Below are positions 38,579 through 47,449 of a stretch of 64,000 nucleotides of DNA, one piece after another. Made by a program: the position numbers and the translations under genes. Under the pieces are notes generated by a model. That model made no database searches. It was not told the DNA's origin and saw nothing but the letters and a program-made list of their open reading frames with translations. Location: assembly GCA_903843305.1 (NCBI GenBank), contig CAIMPI010000042.1, forward strand, positions 68,920-132,919, read 5' to 3'. The DNA comes from an uncultured Chlorobiaceae bacterium (GTDB lineage: Bacteria > Bacteroidota > Chlorobiia > Chlorobiales > Chlorobiaceae). Each line of letters opens with the position of its first letter. Position 1 is the first letter of the stretch.

Positions 38579-39469
38579 TTATATGAGCCCCAGAGCTTTG
38601 AGCTCCTGATCGATAATTTGCTTATTTTCCTCTGAAAGCGGCACAAGTGGCAGTCTGTAGTTCTCCTCAATCATGCCCATTCGTGACAGAGCGTACTTTA
38701 CCGGAACCGGGTTACTCTCAATAAAGTTCAGTTTTAGCAGCTTGCGATAGCGGCGGTTGATCGACCGAGCCTCCTCAAGATCGCCCTGTCTGACGGCCTC
38801 GATCAGTTGCTTGATCTCCGACGGAATCTGGTTTGCAGCAACAGAAATAGATCCGTCTCCACCCATCGCCATAAAGGGCAGAATCAACGAATCCTCACCA
38901 GTCAGCACAGAAAAATGGTTTGGCCGCTCTTCAAGAAGCTCCGAGATCTGACCGATATTTTCCGAAGCTTCCTTGACTGCTGCAATATTTTCAAAATCAC
39001 GTGCAAGCCTGAGAATGGTTGATGCCGTCACGTTGCAGCCGGTTCTTCCCGGTACATTATAGATGATAATCGGCACAGATACAGCCTCTGCGATATGCTT
39101 GTAGTGCTGATAGATCCCCTCCTGCGAAGGCTTATTGTAATAGGGAGCAACCGATAGAATCGCTGAAGCACCGGCTTTTTCAGCATTTTTTGCCAGTTCT
39201 ACAGCATGTATGGTATCATTGGTGCCAGCGCCTGCAGCCACCATTAATTTTCCAGCGGCCTCATCCTTTACCGTGCGTATAATTTCAAACTGTTCATCAC
39301 CGGAAAGTGTTGGTGACTCACCCGTTGTTCCACAGGTTATAATAATATCGGTTCCTGCCTCAATATGAAACTGCACCAGTCTCCTCAAAGCATCACTATC
39401 TATCGACCTGTCCTGCCTGAAGGGAGTCACCAGCGCAACGGCGGATCCTGAAAGGTATCGTGTGGACAT
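38579..39469 (-). CDS. dapA: 4-hydroxy-tetrahydrodipicolinate synthase
   Basis: First enzyme of the lysine/diaminopimelate branch: condenses pyruvate and aspartate semialdehyde. The class I aldolase TIM barrel (296 residues) has the TTGESPTL motif, the tyrosine of YNVPGRTG and the Schiff-base lysine in AAVKEAS. ATG 39469 gives [17 protein letters not shown], the usual start; the open frame to 39649 is not conserved and has unusual composition. Confidence 0.95.
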   Translation of the reverse strand: MSTRYLSGSAVALVTPFRQDRSIDSDALRRLVQFHIEAGTDIIITCGTTGESPTLSGDEQFEIIRTVKDEAAGKLMVAAGAGTNDTIHAVELAKNAEKAGASAILSVAPYYNKPSQEGIYQHYKHIAEAVSVPIIIYNVPGRTGCNVTASTILRLARDFENIAAVKEASENIGQISELLEERPNHFSVLTGEDSLILPFMAMGGDGSISVAANQIPSEIKQLIEAVRQGDLEEARSINRRYRKLLKLNFIESNPVPVKYALSRMGMIEENYRLPLVPLSEENKQIIDQELKALGLI

Positions 39470-40157
39470 ATACTTATTTATTCCAGTATTATTGAAAATC
39501 GTTTTGTCAATCCGGAGAACGGGTTCTTCGTTCCGTTCTTGCTTTCCCTTATTGAGCATGGGAAAATTGAGAATATACAGAGAAAGGTAATTTGTAAAAC
39601 CGATTTTCTTGCAAAAGAGTTTTAAAAAATATTTCAGTTTCAAACACAAAGCAGTTGAGACAACGCTCCATGCTCTCTTGAAAGCATGTATTGTTTTTTA
39701 CCTATTAAAGAGTCTAACTCCTCTCAGCATTCCAATACTCAGGGAAGATTACAAAGGATAGGCCTGTCCTGACTCTCGGGGCTTGAATTCAAGATTCCAT
39801 TTACCGTGTACCTTGATGACATGCAAAAAAACAATAAGTCGATAGAAAAATGTTGTTAATGACGCTGTCTTCCATCTTATTTTTTAAATGCCGTAGGCAT
39901 GACATGGCGGTAGAAACCAGCATAACCCGCCCCCATTTTTTCTTTCTTTCAAGCACAGAGAATCGATAACAGAATATTTGCAGCTCTCTCCAGCTTATTG
40001 ATAGATAACTCCAGACTTTCTATTTTTATCGAAAAAAAGGAACTTCCTGAATTGTTATGCAGTCAGACTGCTCGTTCCACTCCGATTTCAGAATGAAAAA
40101 TACTGAATTTGCTCTATATTTAGTCGTGCGATAAGATCTTTACGCGGAGGAGTTAAA
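39470..40157. other. 690-base region without a recognised gene
   Basis: Lies between dapA and the accessory toxin-antitoxin patch. I see no ORF with a plausible product on either strand. A short GC-rich segment (39888-39930) differs from the AT-rich flanks. The antitoxin's ribosome-binding site GGAGG lies at the right end. Confidence 0.5.
39888..39930. repeat. Possible dispersed-repeat fragment
   Basis: The segment reads GCCGTAGGCATGACATGGCG, then a GTAGAAACCAGC-type tail. I recall similar non-coding strings in many environmental genomes, including Chlorobi. It is not repeated exactly elsewhere in this window, though 3941-4000 may come from a related element. Confidence 0.35.
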
Positions 40158-40487
40158 ATGAAACTATCAGAAAGGGTTCGCCCGATTTCCTGGCTTAAAT
40201 CTCATGCTGCCGAGATTGTAAGGGATTTTGAAGAGAATCGGAGCCCGCTTATTGTCACGCAAAATGGTGAAGCAAAAATGGTTGTCATGGACGTTCGTAC
40301 TTACGAAGAGCAGCTTGAAACCATGGCTTTTCTGAAACTTATCAATATGGGCAAAAAAGAGATTTCCGAAGGGAAATTCCAGAGTGCGGAAGATTTTTTT
40401 GCTGATATGGAGAAGGAGGAATCGTGGTGCATTCAGTTTTCATCCTTGTCAGGCACACTGTACAGCTCCCTTCCAAGAGCAAATTGA
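40158..40487 (+). CDS. Phd/YefM-family antitoxin with run-on C-terminus
   Basis: The first 90 or so residues are a canonical type II antitoxin: LSERVRPISWLKSHAAEIV, then the beta segment PLIVTQNGEAKMVVMDVRTYEE, then a toxin-binding helix ending EDFFADMEKEE. Such proteins repress their own promoter and neutralise a RelE/ParE toxin. GGAGG precedes the ATG. The last 17 or so codons read into unrelated, reversed sequence because the downstream toxin gene was broken (GTG start about 40424-40427, homology lost soon after). The antitoxin therefore probably persists without an active partner here. Confidence 0.8.
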   Translation: MKLSERVRPISWLKSHAAEIVRDFEENRSPLIVTQNGEAKMVVMDVRTYEEQLETMAFLKLINMGKKEISEGKFQSAEDFFADMEKEESWCIQFSSLSGTLYSSLPRAN

Positions 40488-40648
40488 TGGAGGTGTTCGT
40501 CGAACCATCCCATCATCACCTGCAGAACGGTGTGGAGCTTTCCGAGTGTGATAGTGTCGGGCACCAGAATGCGCCGCAATATCGGAGGCTTTGAGCCAAT
40601 TTACGTTACTTTCAACTGATAGATGGTTTGTGGTGTTTTGGGTCTCAT
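40433..40648 (-). pseudogene. Truncated pRiA4b ORF-3-like gene with in-frame stop
   Basis: Reading the minus strand from ATG 40648 gives RPKTPQTIYQLKVT, then TAA, then in the same frame GSKPPILRRILVPD, TLGKLHTVLQVMMGW and DEHLHQFALGRELYSVPD. That order of motifs is the N-terminal half of the plasmid pRiA4b ORF-3 family (function unknown, often near mobile DNA). The stop at codon 16 and the loss of about the last 100 residues show decay. Its 3' end coincides with the break in the toxin gene. Confidence 0.75.
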
Positions 40649-40834
40649 AAAAAAACTCCATTAACAAGATTAAGCCATGTCGTGCTCGTTCAATTGCGGC
40701 TCACTCCCGTATGTCGCCCTCTAAGTCGCTGCAAAAATATAAATCAAGTTGGGACAACAATCAATAGCCTGCTGACAGAGGATTTATTGTTTTTTTCTAT
40801 TGAAGTGTATCTTTCAAAGATATACTATTTGGCT

Positions 40835-40993
40835 ATGACTCTTCTTGATGACGTCTTGGGTTTTCAGTGGGACAAAGGCAACATTCGCAAGAACCGGGAA
40901 AAGCATCTTGTTTCAACTGCGGAGTGCGAGGAGATCTTTTTCAATCAATCGCTTGTTGTTGCTGATGATGAAAGGTTTACCTCTACCAGTTGA
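40835..40993 (+). pseudogene. Truncated BrnT-family (DUF497) toxin
   Basis: From ATG 40835 the sequence LGFQWDKGNIRKNREKHLVS and then AECEEIFFNQSLVVADDE is the start of a BrnT RNase toxin (F-x-WD-x-x-K-x3-N-x3-H pattern). After about residue 46 it runs into foreign sequence and stops at 40993; a full BrnT is about twice this length. No BrnA antitoxin follows. The catalytic-core C-terminal half is missing, so it is almost certainly inactive. Confidence 0.7.
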
Positions 40994-41206
40994 AGGATGA
41001 AGAGTCAACTCCTTAAAAGGCTTTGGATGCCATAAATCAGGGAATTCCCTTTCAGTTGCAGGAAAGCAACGGTGGATAATTCTTTTTTGCGTGAACTGCT
41101 CATCTCATTCGGAACCAGCGGCTACGTGGCGCTGTTCGAAATAGAGAATGAGAAGAGTATCACCATTCTGGCAGTACGGCACCAGCGGGAAGAGGATTAT
41201 TACTGA
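40975..41206 (+). pseudogene. 3' fragment of a RelE/ParE-family toxin
   Basis: Two frames together spell the end of a ParE-type toxin: VYLYQLKDEEST, a stop codon (TAA at about 41014), KALDAINQGIPF, then after a frameshift before 41075 NSFLRELLISFG, TSGYVALFEIEN and ITILAVRHQREEDYY ending at 41206. The closing motif AVRHQRE is typical. The matching 5' end is probably the GTG at 40424-40427 directly behind the antitoxin, so about 540 bases holding the pRiA4b and BrnT fragments now split the gene. Confidence 0.7.
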
Positions 41207-41251
41207 GGGTGTTGTTTAGAAACTTTGAAATACTATGCAGGGAAGATTACC

Positions 41252-41731
41252 ATGCCATTAACACTTTATGCAAAAGCTTGGCTATGGTTACTCTACCTGC
41301 TGACAGCTCTGATGCTGGTTTCCTTTCCGGAACTCACTGCGGCGGTAACCATCGGTGAAGAGAGTGGTGGAGGCGTCGTTTGTTATGTCAATGCTTCGGG
41401 GAAGCATGGCCTTATTGTCTCCAGATGGGATATGAATGGTCACTCTCCGGGCTCTCCTGAAGGTTTTTTTACCTGGGACGATGCTCAATTGGCATGCAGG
41501 AATTATGTAAGCTGCGATTATAATGACTGGTTTTTGCCAAACAAGGAGCAGTTGAACAAGCTTTATCTCAATAACAGTGCTCTTGGCCCTTTTACGGTTT
41601 CCTATAACCACTACTGGAGTTCATCAGTAGATAGTGCGGGACACGTATGGGTGCAGGGTTTTGGCGGTGGTTTCCAGGTTCAAAACTTTAAGACGAACAG
41701 TAATCGTGTTCGTGCTATGCGGACTTTTTAG
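41252..41731 (+). CDS. Exported DUF1566/Lcl-domain-like protein, copy 1
   Basis: A 159-residue protein with a signal peptide (about residues 1-31, ending ELTAA). The mature part has the DUF1566-type pattern: GGGVVCYVNASGKHGLIVS, FTWDDAQLAC, DWFLPNKEQLNKLY and YWSSS ending in NRVRAMRTF. Such C-type-lectin-like folds are found in surface and secreted proteins; ligand unknown. The start chosen is ATG 41252 behind GGGAAG; the frame is open from TTG 41225. It is followed by a diverged tandem copy. Confidence 0.7.
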   Translation: MPLTLYAKAWLWLLYLLTALMLVSFPELTAAVTIGEESGGGVVCYVNASGKHGLIVSRWDMNGHSPGSPEGFFTWDDAQLACRNYVSCDYNDWFLPNKEQLNKLYLNNSALGPFTVSYNHYWSSSVDSAGHVWVQGFGGGFQVQNFKTNSNRVRAMRTF

Positions 41732-41828
41732 ATAATCTTTTTTTTATCTTTCAGTTACAATGTCTCAGCGATCTGCCCTGTGCAGTTTTCGCTGAATGTC
41801 CCTCTCAATTCCAATAACGATAACCATC

Positions 41829-42296
41829 ATGAAACTCCATGCAAAAGTGCCCTTCACCCGGCTATTGCTCATGCTGCTGCTTGCCGGTCTGAGTATGTTT
41901 ACCGTTTCAGCGCTCTCTTCGGCGGCTACGCCACAGATTGGTGACAGCTATGGCGGGGGAGTTGTCTTGTATGTTGATGGTACCGGTCAGCATGGTCTGA
42001 TTGCCGCTAAAAGTGATGCGACGGTTAAAGAGAAGGGGTTCTTTTCCTGGTATAGCGCCAAGGTTGCGGCCAATGCTTTTGTGGAGGGTTACAGCGACTG
42101 GCTTTTGCCGAACAAGGAGCAGTTGCATCAGATTTATATTCATCGCAGTTCTCTTGCTGGTATTGATGCCACCTACTACTGGAGTTCCTCTGAGAGTGAT
42201 GCGAGTAAAGCATGGGCACAGGATTTCACTACTGGTGAGCAGCTCGATGGTAATAAGACAAACACTGGTCGTGTAAGGCCTGTTCGGTTTTTTTGA
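41829..42296 (+). CDS. Exported DUF1566/Lcl-domain-like protein, copy 2
   Basis: Paralogue of the preceding gene (155 residues), sharing GGGVV-YV, GQHGLIAA, DWLLPNKEQLHQIYI, YYWSSSES and the closing GRVRPVRFF. Its signal peptide ends LSSAA. Differences outside the core motifs show an old tandem duplication. ATG 41829 (MKLHAKVPFTRLL) starts the signal peptide; the frame begins at 41796. It is convergent with the fic gene. Confidence 0.7.
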   Translation: MKLHAKVPFTRLLLMLLLAGLSMFTVSALSSAATPQIGDSYGGGVVLYVDGTGQHGLIAAKSDATVKEKGFFSWYSAKVAANAFVEGYSDWLLPNKEQLHQIYIHRSSLAGIDATYYWSSSESDASKAWAQDFTTGEQLDGNKTNTGRVRPVRFF

Positions 42297-42320
42297 TGAA
42301 CGAAGAACCGAAGCGACGGT

Positions 42321-43451
42321 TTACCCGAGTGCGTCAAGGTTCATCAAGTATCTGCCACTTTCGTCAACTCTCAGTAATTTAATCTCCAGAAGCTTTTTCA
42401 GGTCTCTTCTGGCTGTCTGCGAAGAGATTTTTCTATACAGGAAAGAGTAAGGAATTTTTGCCGATAACTCATTCAGGGTAAATGTATCATTGATATTGTC
42501 AAGCAGCAGGGATACGAGGTCATGCTGTCGTTTTGATATGCGTTTTTCGTTATTAAGAAGGAAATGAATGTAATCGCGCAGAGCAAGTTTTTTGATAAAA
42601 AAGATAATGAGATTCTTCATGGTCAACAAGGAATCAACAACTCCTTGCAATGCGAATTCAAGGAATGCGGTAATATCCTTTTTTTCCTTAATGCTTTTTG
42701 AAAAGGCAAGGTAGTAGTCGTCAACATGCTGATAATAATAGTTTGATAAGCTTTTTGGCACATACTTGATATCGGCGGTCTGAAGTAAGAGCGCTTCGAT
42801 AAGTCTGGCAACCCTGCCATTTCCATCCCAGAAAGGGTGAATAAGGGCAAAGTGGTAATGCGCAAGAGCGGCTCGGATGAACGGTGGCTTGCTGGTGATC
42901 TCCTCACTGTTGATCCACTCTATAAACTTCTGCATCAGTCGAGTGATATCTTCCAGGATTTTCGGGGGCTTATAAATACCTCCATGAGCTATATCGCCAA
43001 CATAAACCAATCCATTGCGGTAAGCGCCAGGGATGTTGTTATCATCAGGAATATTAGTCGTGATAACACGGTGAAGTTCACAAATAAGCTCTTTGCTCAG
43101 CTTAAACGGTTGTTGAGCCACAGGGATGTTATCAATCAAAGCATACGCGTTGATGAGGTTTTTAATTTCCGTCTGATGTTTTTGTGAGTATTGAGCCTCA
43201 GGAGCTTTGCCTTCAGCGATTTTTCTCACATCCTGCTCGTTAATAGCGTTTCCTTCAATAGCGGCAGTGCCCGCAATTGAACTGTATATGATCTCGGGAT
43301 TAATTTGGGATGACCAATTAGGCAATACCGGCAAACTCAGAATGGTGTTTTGCAATATGTCAGCATACCAGAGCAGGTTTGATATCCTGTTCTGGTCGTA
43401 AAGATCGGTAAAGTAAAACTTGCCCGATTTATAAGTCATCACTTCTTTCAT
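42321..43451 (-). CDS. Fic-domain protein with N-terminal autoinhibitory motif
   Basis: A 376-residue Fic protein that would transfer AMP (or another nucleotide) to a target protein. The catalytic loop HPFWDGNGR is at 205-213 with the general-base H205 and the phosphate-binding R213. Upstream lies the inhibitory motif SSIAGTAAIEGN (57-68), whose E66 would block the active site, which makes this a class II, self-restrained Fic. A C-terminal winged-helix segment (LPFSFLYRKISSQTARRDLK-like) suggests DNA or partner binding. Its targets are unknown. It neighbours the broken toxin-antitoxin genes. Confidence 0.85.
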   Translation of the reverse strand: MKEVMTYKSGKFYFTDLYDQNRISNLLWYADILQNTILSLPVLPNWSSQINPEIIYSSIAGTAAIEGNAINEQDVRKIAEGKAPEAQYSQKHQTEIKNLINAYALIDNIPVAQQPFKLSKELICELHRVITTNIPDDNNIPGAYRNGLVYVGDIAHGGIYKPPKILEDITRLMQKFIEWINSEEITSKPPFIRAALAHYHFALIHPFWDGNGRVARLIEALLLQTADIKYVPKSLSNYYYQHVDDYYLAFSKSIKEKKDITAFLEFALQGVVDSLLTMKNLIIFFIKKLALRDYIHFLLNNEKRISKRQHDLVSLLLDNINDTFTLNELSAKIPYSFLYRKISSQTARRDLKKLLEIKLLRVDESGRYLMNLDALG

Positions 43452-43520
43452 TCAGAATGATGCTGATTTTGATTCACTCAAAAGTTTATTTAGGAATAAG
43501 ATAAGAAATTTATTGTTTGA

Positions 43521-43646
43521 TTATTGATAATCATATTGTAACCATTTTCGAAAATTTATTTTTTCCATGGTTTCAGGATGGAGAAAAATATGGTGACCAG
43601 TGACACCATGACTTGAAGAATCCCCATTTCCTTTTAATTTAGGCAT
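43521..43646 (-). CDS. Possible 41-residue ORF after recN
   Basis: ATG 43646 follows the recN stop by one base and opens a frame of 41 codons (MPKLKGNGDSSSHGVTG, then HHIFLHPETMEKINF). It is basic and Ser/Gly/His-rich at the start. I recognise no family and no ribosome-binding site, so it may simply be a chance frame. Confidence 0.25.
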   Translation of the reverse strand: MPKLKGNGDSSSHGVTGHHIFLHPETMEKINFRKWLQYDYQ

Positions 43647-43647
43647 G

Positions 43648-45351
43648 TCAGTTCCGGGCGGCCTCAACCAGCTCCGCAGCCAGAGTGAGCGACGAGGCTG
43701 AAATTTGCTGACCGCTGATGAGGCTGGCAATGGCTTGCAGGCGACTTTCGTCATCGAGTGGGTTGACCTCTGTCACGGTTCTTTCCTGCTGGACGGATTT
43801 TTTGACGCTGAGGTGCAGGTCGCCCATGGCGGCAATTTGCGGCAGGTGGGTAATGGCAATGATCTGATGGCGGCGCGAGAGTTTTCTCAGGCTTTTGCCG
43901 ACGGCTTCGGCGACTCGGCCGCTGATACCGGTATCTATTTCATCAAAAATAAGGATCGGTAGCTTGGTTGACTCTGCCAGTGCGCTTTTCATGGCGAGCA
44001 TGACTCTTGAAATTTCTCCGCCGGATGCTACCTTGATTAATGGTTTCGTTTTTTCGCCGGGGTTGGTGGAGATCAGAAACTCAATTTTATCATAACCAGA
44101 AGGGAACGCAGTATATGTTCTGCTATCGCTGAAGATCTCGCCATCAGGCTGCTCTTCGTGGGTGATGCTGACGATGAAAGTGGCTTGTGGTATGCCGAGT
44201 TCTGCCAACTGTTCCTGAATGGCCGTTTCAAGGCGGGTCGCAGCTTTCTGGCGTTTGTTGCTGAGTGTTTTGGCATGAAGAGAGAGATCTGTTTTCAGCA
44301 TCTTTATTTCATGCTCAATACGGCTGATCTCCTCTTCAAGGTTCTCTTCAAGTGCACTCTTTGCCTCAAGCTCGTTTTTCAGGTCGATCAGTTCACTGTG
44401 CGTACGGCCATATTTTTTGCAGAGGCGATGGACCTGGAGCTGCCGTTCACGCAGGGTGTCAAGTCTCTCCGGATTGAAATCAATACCTGAAACGTAGCTA
44501 CGCGTGAAGCGTGCGAGTTCATCGACAATGCTTGTGGCGGTACGAGCCTCCTCGATGTGAATGTCAAAGCGCTTGTCAATGGCAGCGAGTTTTTCGAGGG
44601 TATGCAGTGCCGAAGTGATTGAGGAATAGGTGGAGTGCTCCCCGTCGTAGAGCAGCTCGTTCAGGGTGTTGCTGAACGTGAAAAGGGTTTCGGCATTTTC
44701 GAGGAGGGTAATTTCTGTTTCGATGGTCTCCTCTTCGCCACTTTTCAGGTCAACGTTGTTGAGCTCGTTTAACTGGAAATCAAAAATCTCTTTTTTGTCG
44801 CGGATTGCGTCGGCCTCTTTTTTGACCACACTCAACTGCTGCTGGAGACGCTGAAGCGCCGATCTGGTATTTTTGTATTTGGTCACCTCCTCTGTCGTCA
44901 AGGCAAAGTCATCAAGCAGGGTTTCGTGTGTGTCGGCGTGCAGGAGCAATTGGTGCTCATGCTGGCCGTGCAGGTCAATCAGCTCTTCTCCTGCCTGTTT
45001 GAGAAGGGCTGCAGTGCAGGGAGTGTCGTTGATGAAGCAGCGGGATTGTCCGCTGGACGAGAGTTCTCTGCGGAGAATGAGTTCGGGTCCAGTTTCAATG
45101 TTTGCTGCCTGCAGGAGACTCTCAATCTTTTCGGAGTGAACCTCTTTGAGAATGGCTTCAATTACCGCTTTGGTGCTGCCTGAACGTACCAGATCGTTGC
45201 TGGCCCGCTCGCCAAGAACGAGGTTCAGTGCTCCGATAAGAATAGACTTGCCTGCGCCGGTCTCGCCGGTAATAATGGTTAACCTGGGGTTGAAATCAAC
45301 CGTCAACTCCTGGATTAGCGCGAAATTCTTAATATAAAGACTGCAAAGCAT
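43648..45351 (-). CDS. recN: DNA repair ATPase RecN
   Basis: SMC-like ATPase for double-strand break repair. The N-terminal half has Walker A GETGAGKS and the C-terminal half the ABC-type signature (KVASGGEISRVMLAMK) and Walker B (LPILIFDEIDTGISG), separated by a coiled coil with many Glu/Lys heptads. ATG 45351 (MLCSLYIKNFAL) gives a 567-residue protein; an upstream ATG at 45366 is 3 bases from the tatA stop. Confidence 0.95.
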   Translation of the reverse strand: MLCSLYIKNFALIQELTVDFNPRLTIITGETGAGKSILIGALNLVLGERASNDLVRSGSTKAVIEAILKEVHSEKIESLLQAANIETGPELILRRELSSSGQSRCFINDTPCTAALLKQAGEELIDLHGQHEHQLLLHADTHETLLDDFALTTEEVTKYKNTRSALQRLQQQLSVVKKEADAIRDKKEIFDFQLNELNNVDLKSGEEETIETEITLLENAETLFTFSNTLNELLYDGEHSTYSSITSALHTLEKLAAIDKRFDIHIEEARTATSIVDELARFTRSYVSGIDFNPERLDTLRERQLQVHRLCKKYGRTHSELIDLKNELEAKSALEENLEEEISRIEHEIKMLKTDLSLHAKTLSNKRQKAATRLETAIQEQLAELGIPQATFIVSITHEEQPDGEIFSDSRTYTAFPSGYDKIEFLISTNPGEKTKPLIKVASGGEISRVMLAMKSALAESTKLPILIFDEIDTGISGRVAEAVGKSLRKLSRRHQIIAITHLPQIAAMGDLHLSVKKSVQQERTVTEVNPLDDESRLQAIASLISGQQISASSLTLAAELVEAARN

Positions 45352-45369
45352 AGCCGGGTATTGCACACG

Positions 45370-45579
45370 TTATGCCTTAGTCGAAGAGGGCGACTTTTCC
45401 TTTTTTGACGCTTCATCAGATGCTTTAGTGAACTCTTCCTCTATTTCACTTTGGGCTTTTTTAAACTCTTTCATTCCTTTTCCCAAACCTCTCGCAAGTT
45501 CGGGAAGCTTTTTTGCGCCGAAAAGCAACAGAATGATAAGCAGAATAAGAATCAGTTCCTGTCCACCTAATCCGAACAT
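45370..45579 (-). CDS. tatA: Twin-arginine translocase subunit TatA
   Basis: A 69-residue pore-forming Tat component. One transmembrane helix ([13 protein letters not shown]) is followed by the [20 protein letters not shown] amphipathic helix and a charged tail. It could be TatA or TatE; no TatC is visible nearby. It lies 18 bases upstream of recN on the same strand. Confidence 0.92.
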   Translation of the reverse strand: MFGLGGQELILILLIILLLFGAKKLPELARGLGKGMKEFKKAQSEIEEEFTKASDEASKKEKSPSSTKA

Positions 45580-45677
45580 CGGTGCTCCTCCGATTAGTTA
45601 TTATTATGATATCATGGTTATTATATACGCAATGTGCCCTCCTGAAACAACTCTTTTCACTTACGAAGCGCTTCTCC

Positions 45678-46316
45678 TCAATAGCGCGCAATGATAGTTT
45701 CACCCGCACGGGTTTTCTGACCGGGTTGAACGGCAACTTTGACTGACGAAGGCAGGATGAGGTCGATTCTTGAGCCGAATTTGATCATGCCGAACCGTTT
45801 TCCGATTTTTACAATTTCTCCGCTTCTCAGTGTGCAGATGATTCTTCTTGCCAGAAATCCGGATACCTGGGCGAAACGTACCTCTATCTCACCGTTGTCG
45901 ATACCAATCTCCATTCGTTCATTGATCTCCATGCTCTTGTTGTCAAACGCCATTAAAAATTTACCAGGGCAGTAGTGCAGATGGGTTATTTTTCCGGTAA
46001 GTGGTACTCGGTTAACGTGAACATTAAAAGGTGACATGAAGATGCTCACCAGTGTTTGATGGTTGGCTGAAGTGTCCTGGCCATGCGGCTGAATAAGGAT
46101 TATTTTACCGTCGGCAGGCGCAAGAATAACCCGTTTTTCGTCAGGTGTAGTTCGTTTTGGATCGCGGAAAAAATAGAGAGTAAAGAGTAGTGATATGCCA
46201 GATATGAGGAAGATTGCTATCTGTGCCCCCGAAGGGAAAAGCATTGCGACCGCGTTGAGGACCATGCAGAGGACAAAGACTTTTATCATGGTGCTGTAGC
46301 CGTATGATGTCAACAT
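45678..46316 (-). CDS. psd: Phosphatidylserine decarboxylase (short form)
   Basis: Converts phosphatidylserine to phosphatidylethanolamine. At 212 residues this is the short Psd form, with two N-terminal membrane helices (MIKVFVLCMVLN, ISGISLLFTLYFF). FMSPFNVHVNRVP matches the family. Self-cleavage occurs before the serine of FGSRIDL near residue 184, generating the pyruvoyl group. ATG 46316 is used; ATG 46289 (MIKVF) is an alternative. PgsA and Psd together indicate a normal PG/PE membrane. Confidence 0.9.
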   Translation of the reverse strand: MLTSYGYSTMIKVFVLCMVLNAVAMLFPSGAQIAIFLISGISLLFTLYFFRDPKRTTPDEKRVILAPADGKIILIQPHGQDTSANHQTLVSIFMSPFNVHVNRVPLTGKITHLHYCPGKFLMAFDNKSMEINERMEIGIDNGEIEVRFAQVSGFLARRIICTLRSGEIVKIGKRFGMIKFGSRIDLILPSSVKVAVQPGQKTRAGETIIARY

Positions 46317-46458
46317 CTTTTTTTATCTCTATTTGGTTCCGTTATGATGAGTTACTCCTATAATAATTATTTATCTTTGTACTTGGGAGAAGTGGGAAAT
46401 ATTTTTCCCGATTTTTTGCCTTTTTGCCAAGGAAAGGTTTGCTATTTCCGGTTTCTCT

Positions 46459-47436
46459 ATGAATGCGTTGGAAAAGAAGTTTCTTGAACAGGTCAGGGTA
46501 AGACGACTGGTTGATAATGGTGACAGGGTTGTTGTTGCTGTTTCCGGCGGGCCTGATTCAATGGCTATGCTGTCGCTTTTCTCTGCGGTAAAGCCTCTCC
46601 TGCATTGTGAACTTGCGGTTGCTCACTGTAACTTTCACCTTCGCGGTGTTGAGAGTGATGCTGATGAATGTTTTGTGCGTGATCAGTCAGTCTCGCTAGG
46701 GTTGGAGTGTTTTGTCGAGCGGTTTGATACTTTGCGATTTGCCGGAGAGTGGAAAAAGTCTGTTGAGGAAACCGCTCGGAACTTGCGGTACACTTTTTTT
46801 GATCAGGTGATGCAGCAGCAGGGATTTACCATGGTTGCGACTGGTCACCATGTCAATGATAATGCTGAGACGATTCTTTTCAATCTTTTCAGGGGGGTCT
46901 CTCTTCCTGGACTGAGAGGTATTCGTGCCCGTAATGGGAAAATCATCCGCCCGATGCTCCTGTTGCACAAAGCTGAAATTGCAGCATATCTGGCTGAAAA
47001 GGGGATTGCCAGTCGGACTGATGCGAGTAATGTTGCCAACGATTATGATCGGAATTTTATCAGGAATCGTGTTATTCCGCTGATTGAGGAGCGCTTTCCG
47101 CATAAGCTTTTACCGTCGCTCAGAAGGTTGTCGGAACAGGCGGTGGAGCTTGAGGAGTTTCTTGAGTTATATTTTGAAAATCTTAGTGAACAGGATCCTG
47201 GTCTTACTCTCTCTGATGGCAAGCTTGACGTGCAGGCTATGAAGCGGCTTACGGTTTTTGAGCAGAAAGAGCTGTTCAAGAGGGCTTTGAGGGATATGGA
47301 TGCGTCGGTTGATGCTCAGGCTCTTCAGAAGCTGGTTGATTTGCTGAACACCCAGCCAGGAAGGAGGGTGTTGGCCGGGCGACAGTTACAGGTGCTCTGG
47401 AAAGGAGGGTCACTTTGCTTTATGCGCGAGGCTTGA
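46459..47436 (+). CDS. tilS: tRNA(Ile)-lysidine synthase
   Basis: Converts C34 of tRNA-Ile(CAU) to lysidine, switching its reading from AUG to AUA. The PP-loop SGGPDS lies at 29-34. HCNFHLRG, RNLRYTFF and GHHVNDNAETILFNLFRG follow, and the last 100 residues are the usual tRNA-binding tail. The length of 325 matches. It is convergent with the next gene, with only 13 bases between stops. Confidence 0.92.
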   Translation: MNALEKKFLEQVRVRRLVDNGDRVVVAVSGGPDSMAMLSLFSAVKPLLHCELAVAHCNFHLRGVESDADECFVRDQSVSLGLECFVERFDTLRFAGEWKKSVEETARNLRYTFFDQVMQQQGFTMVATGHHVNDNAETILFNLFRGVSLPGLRGIRARNGKIIRPMLLLHKAEIAAYLAEKGIASRTDASNVANDYDRNFIRNRVIPLIEERFPHKLLPSLRRLSEQAVELEEFLELYFENLSEQDPGLTLSDGKLDVQAMKRLTVFEQKELFKRALRDMDASVDAQALQKLVDLLNTQPGRRVLAGRQLQVLWKGGSLCFMREA

Positions 47437-47449
47437 GCCTGCTGCGGAG

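Noticed and set aside
40424-40594. ORF from the toxin GTG reading across the insertion (VHSVFILVRHTVQ)
   Set aside because: After the first few codons it is antisense to the pRiA4b fragment, so it is not a real toxin.
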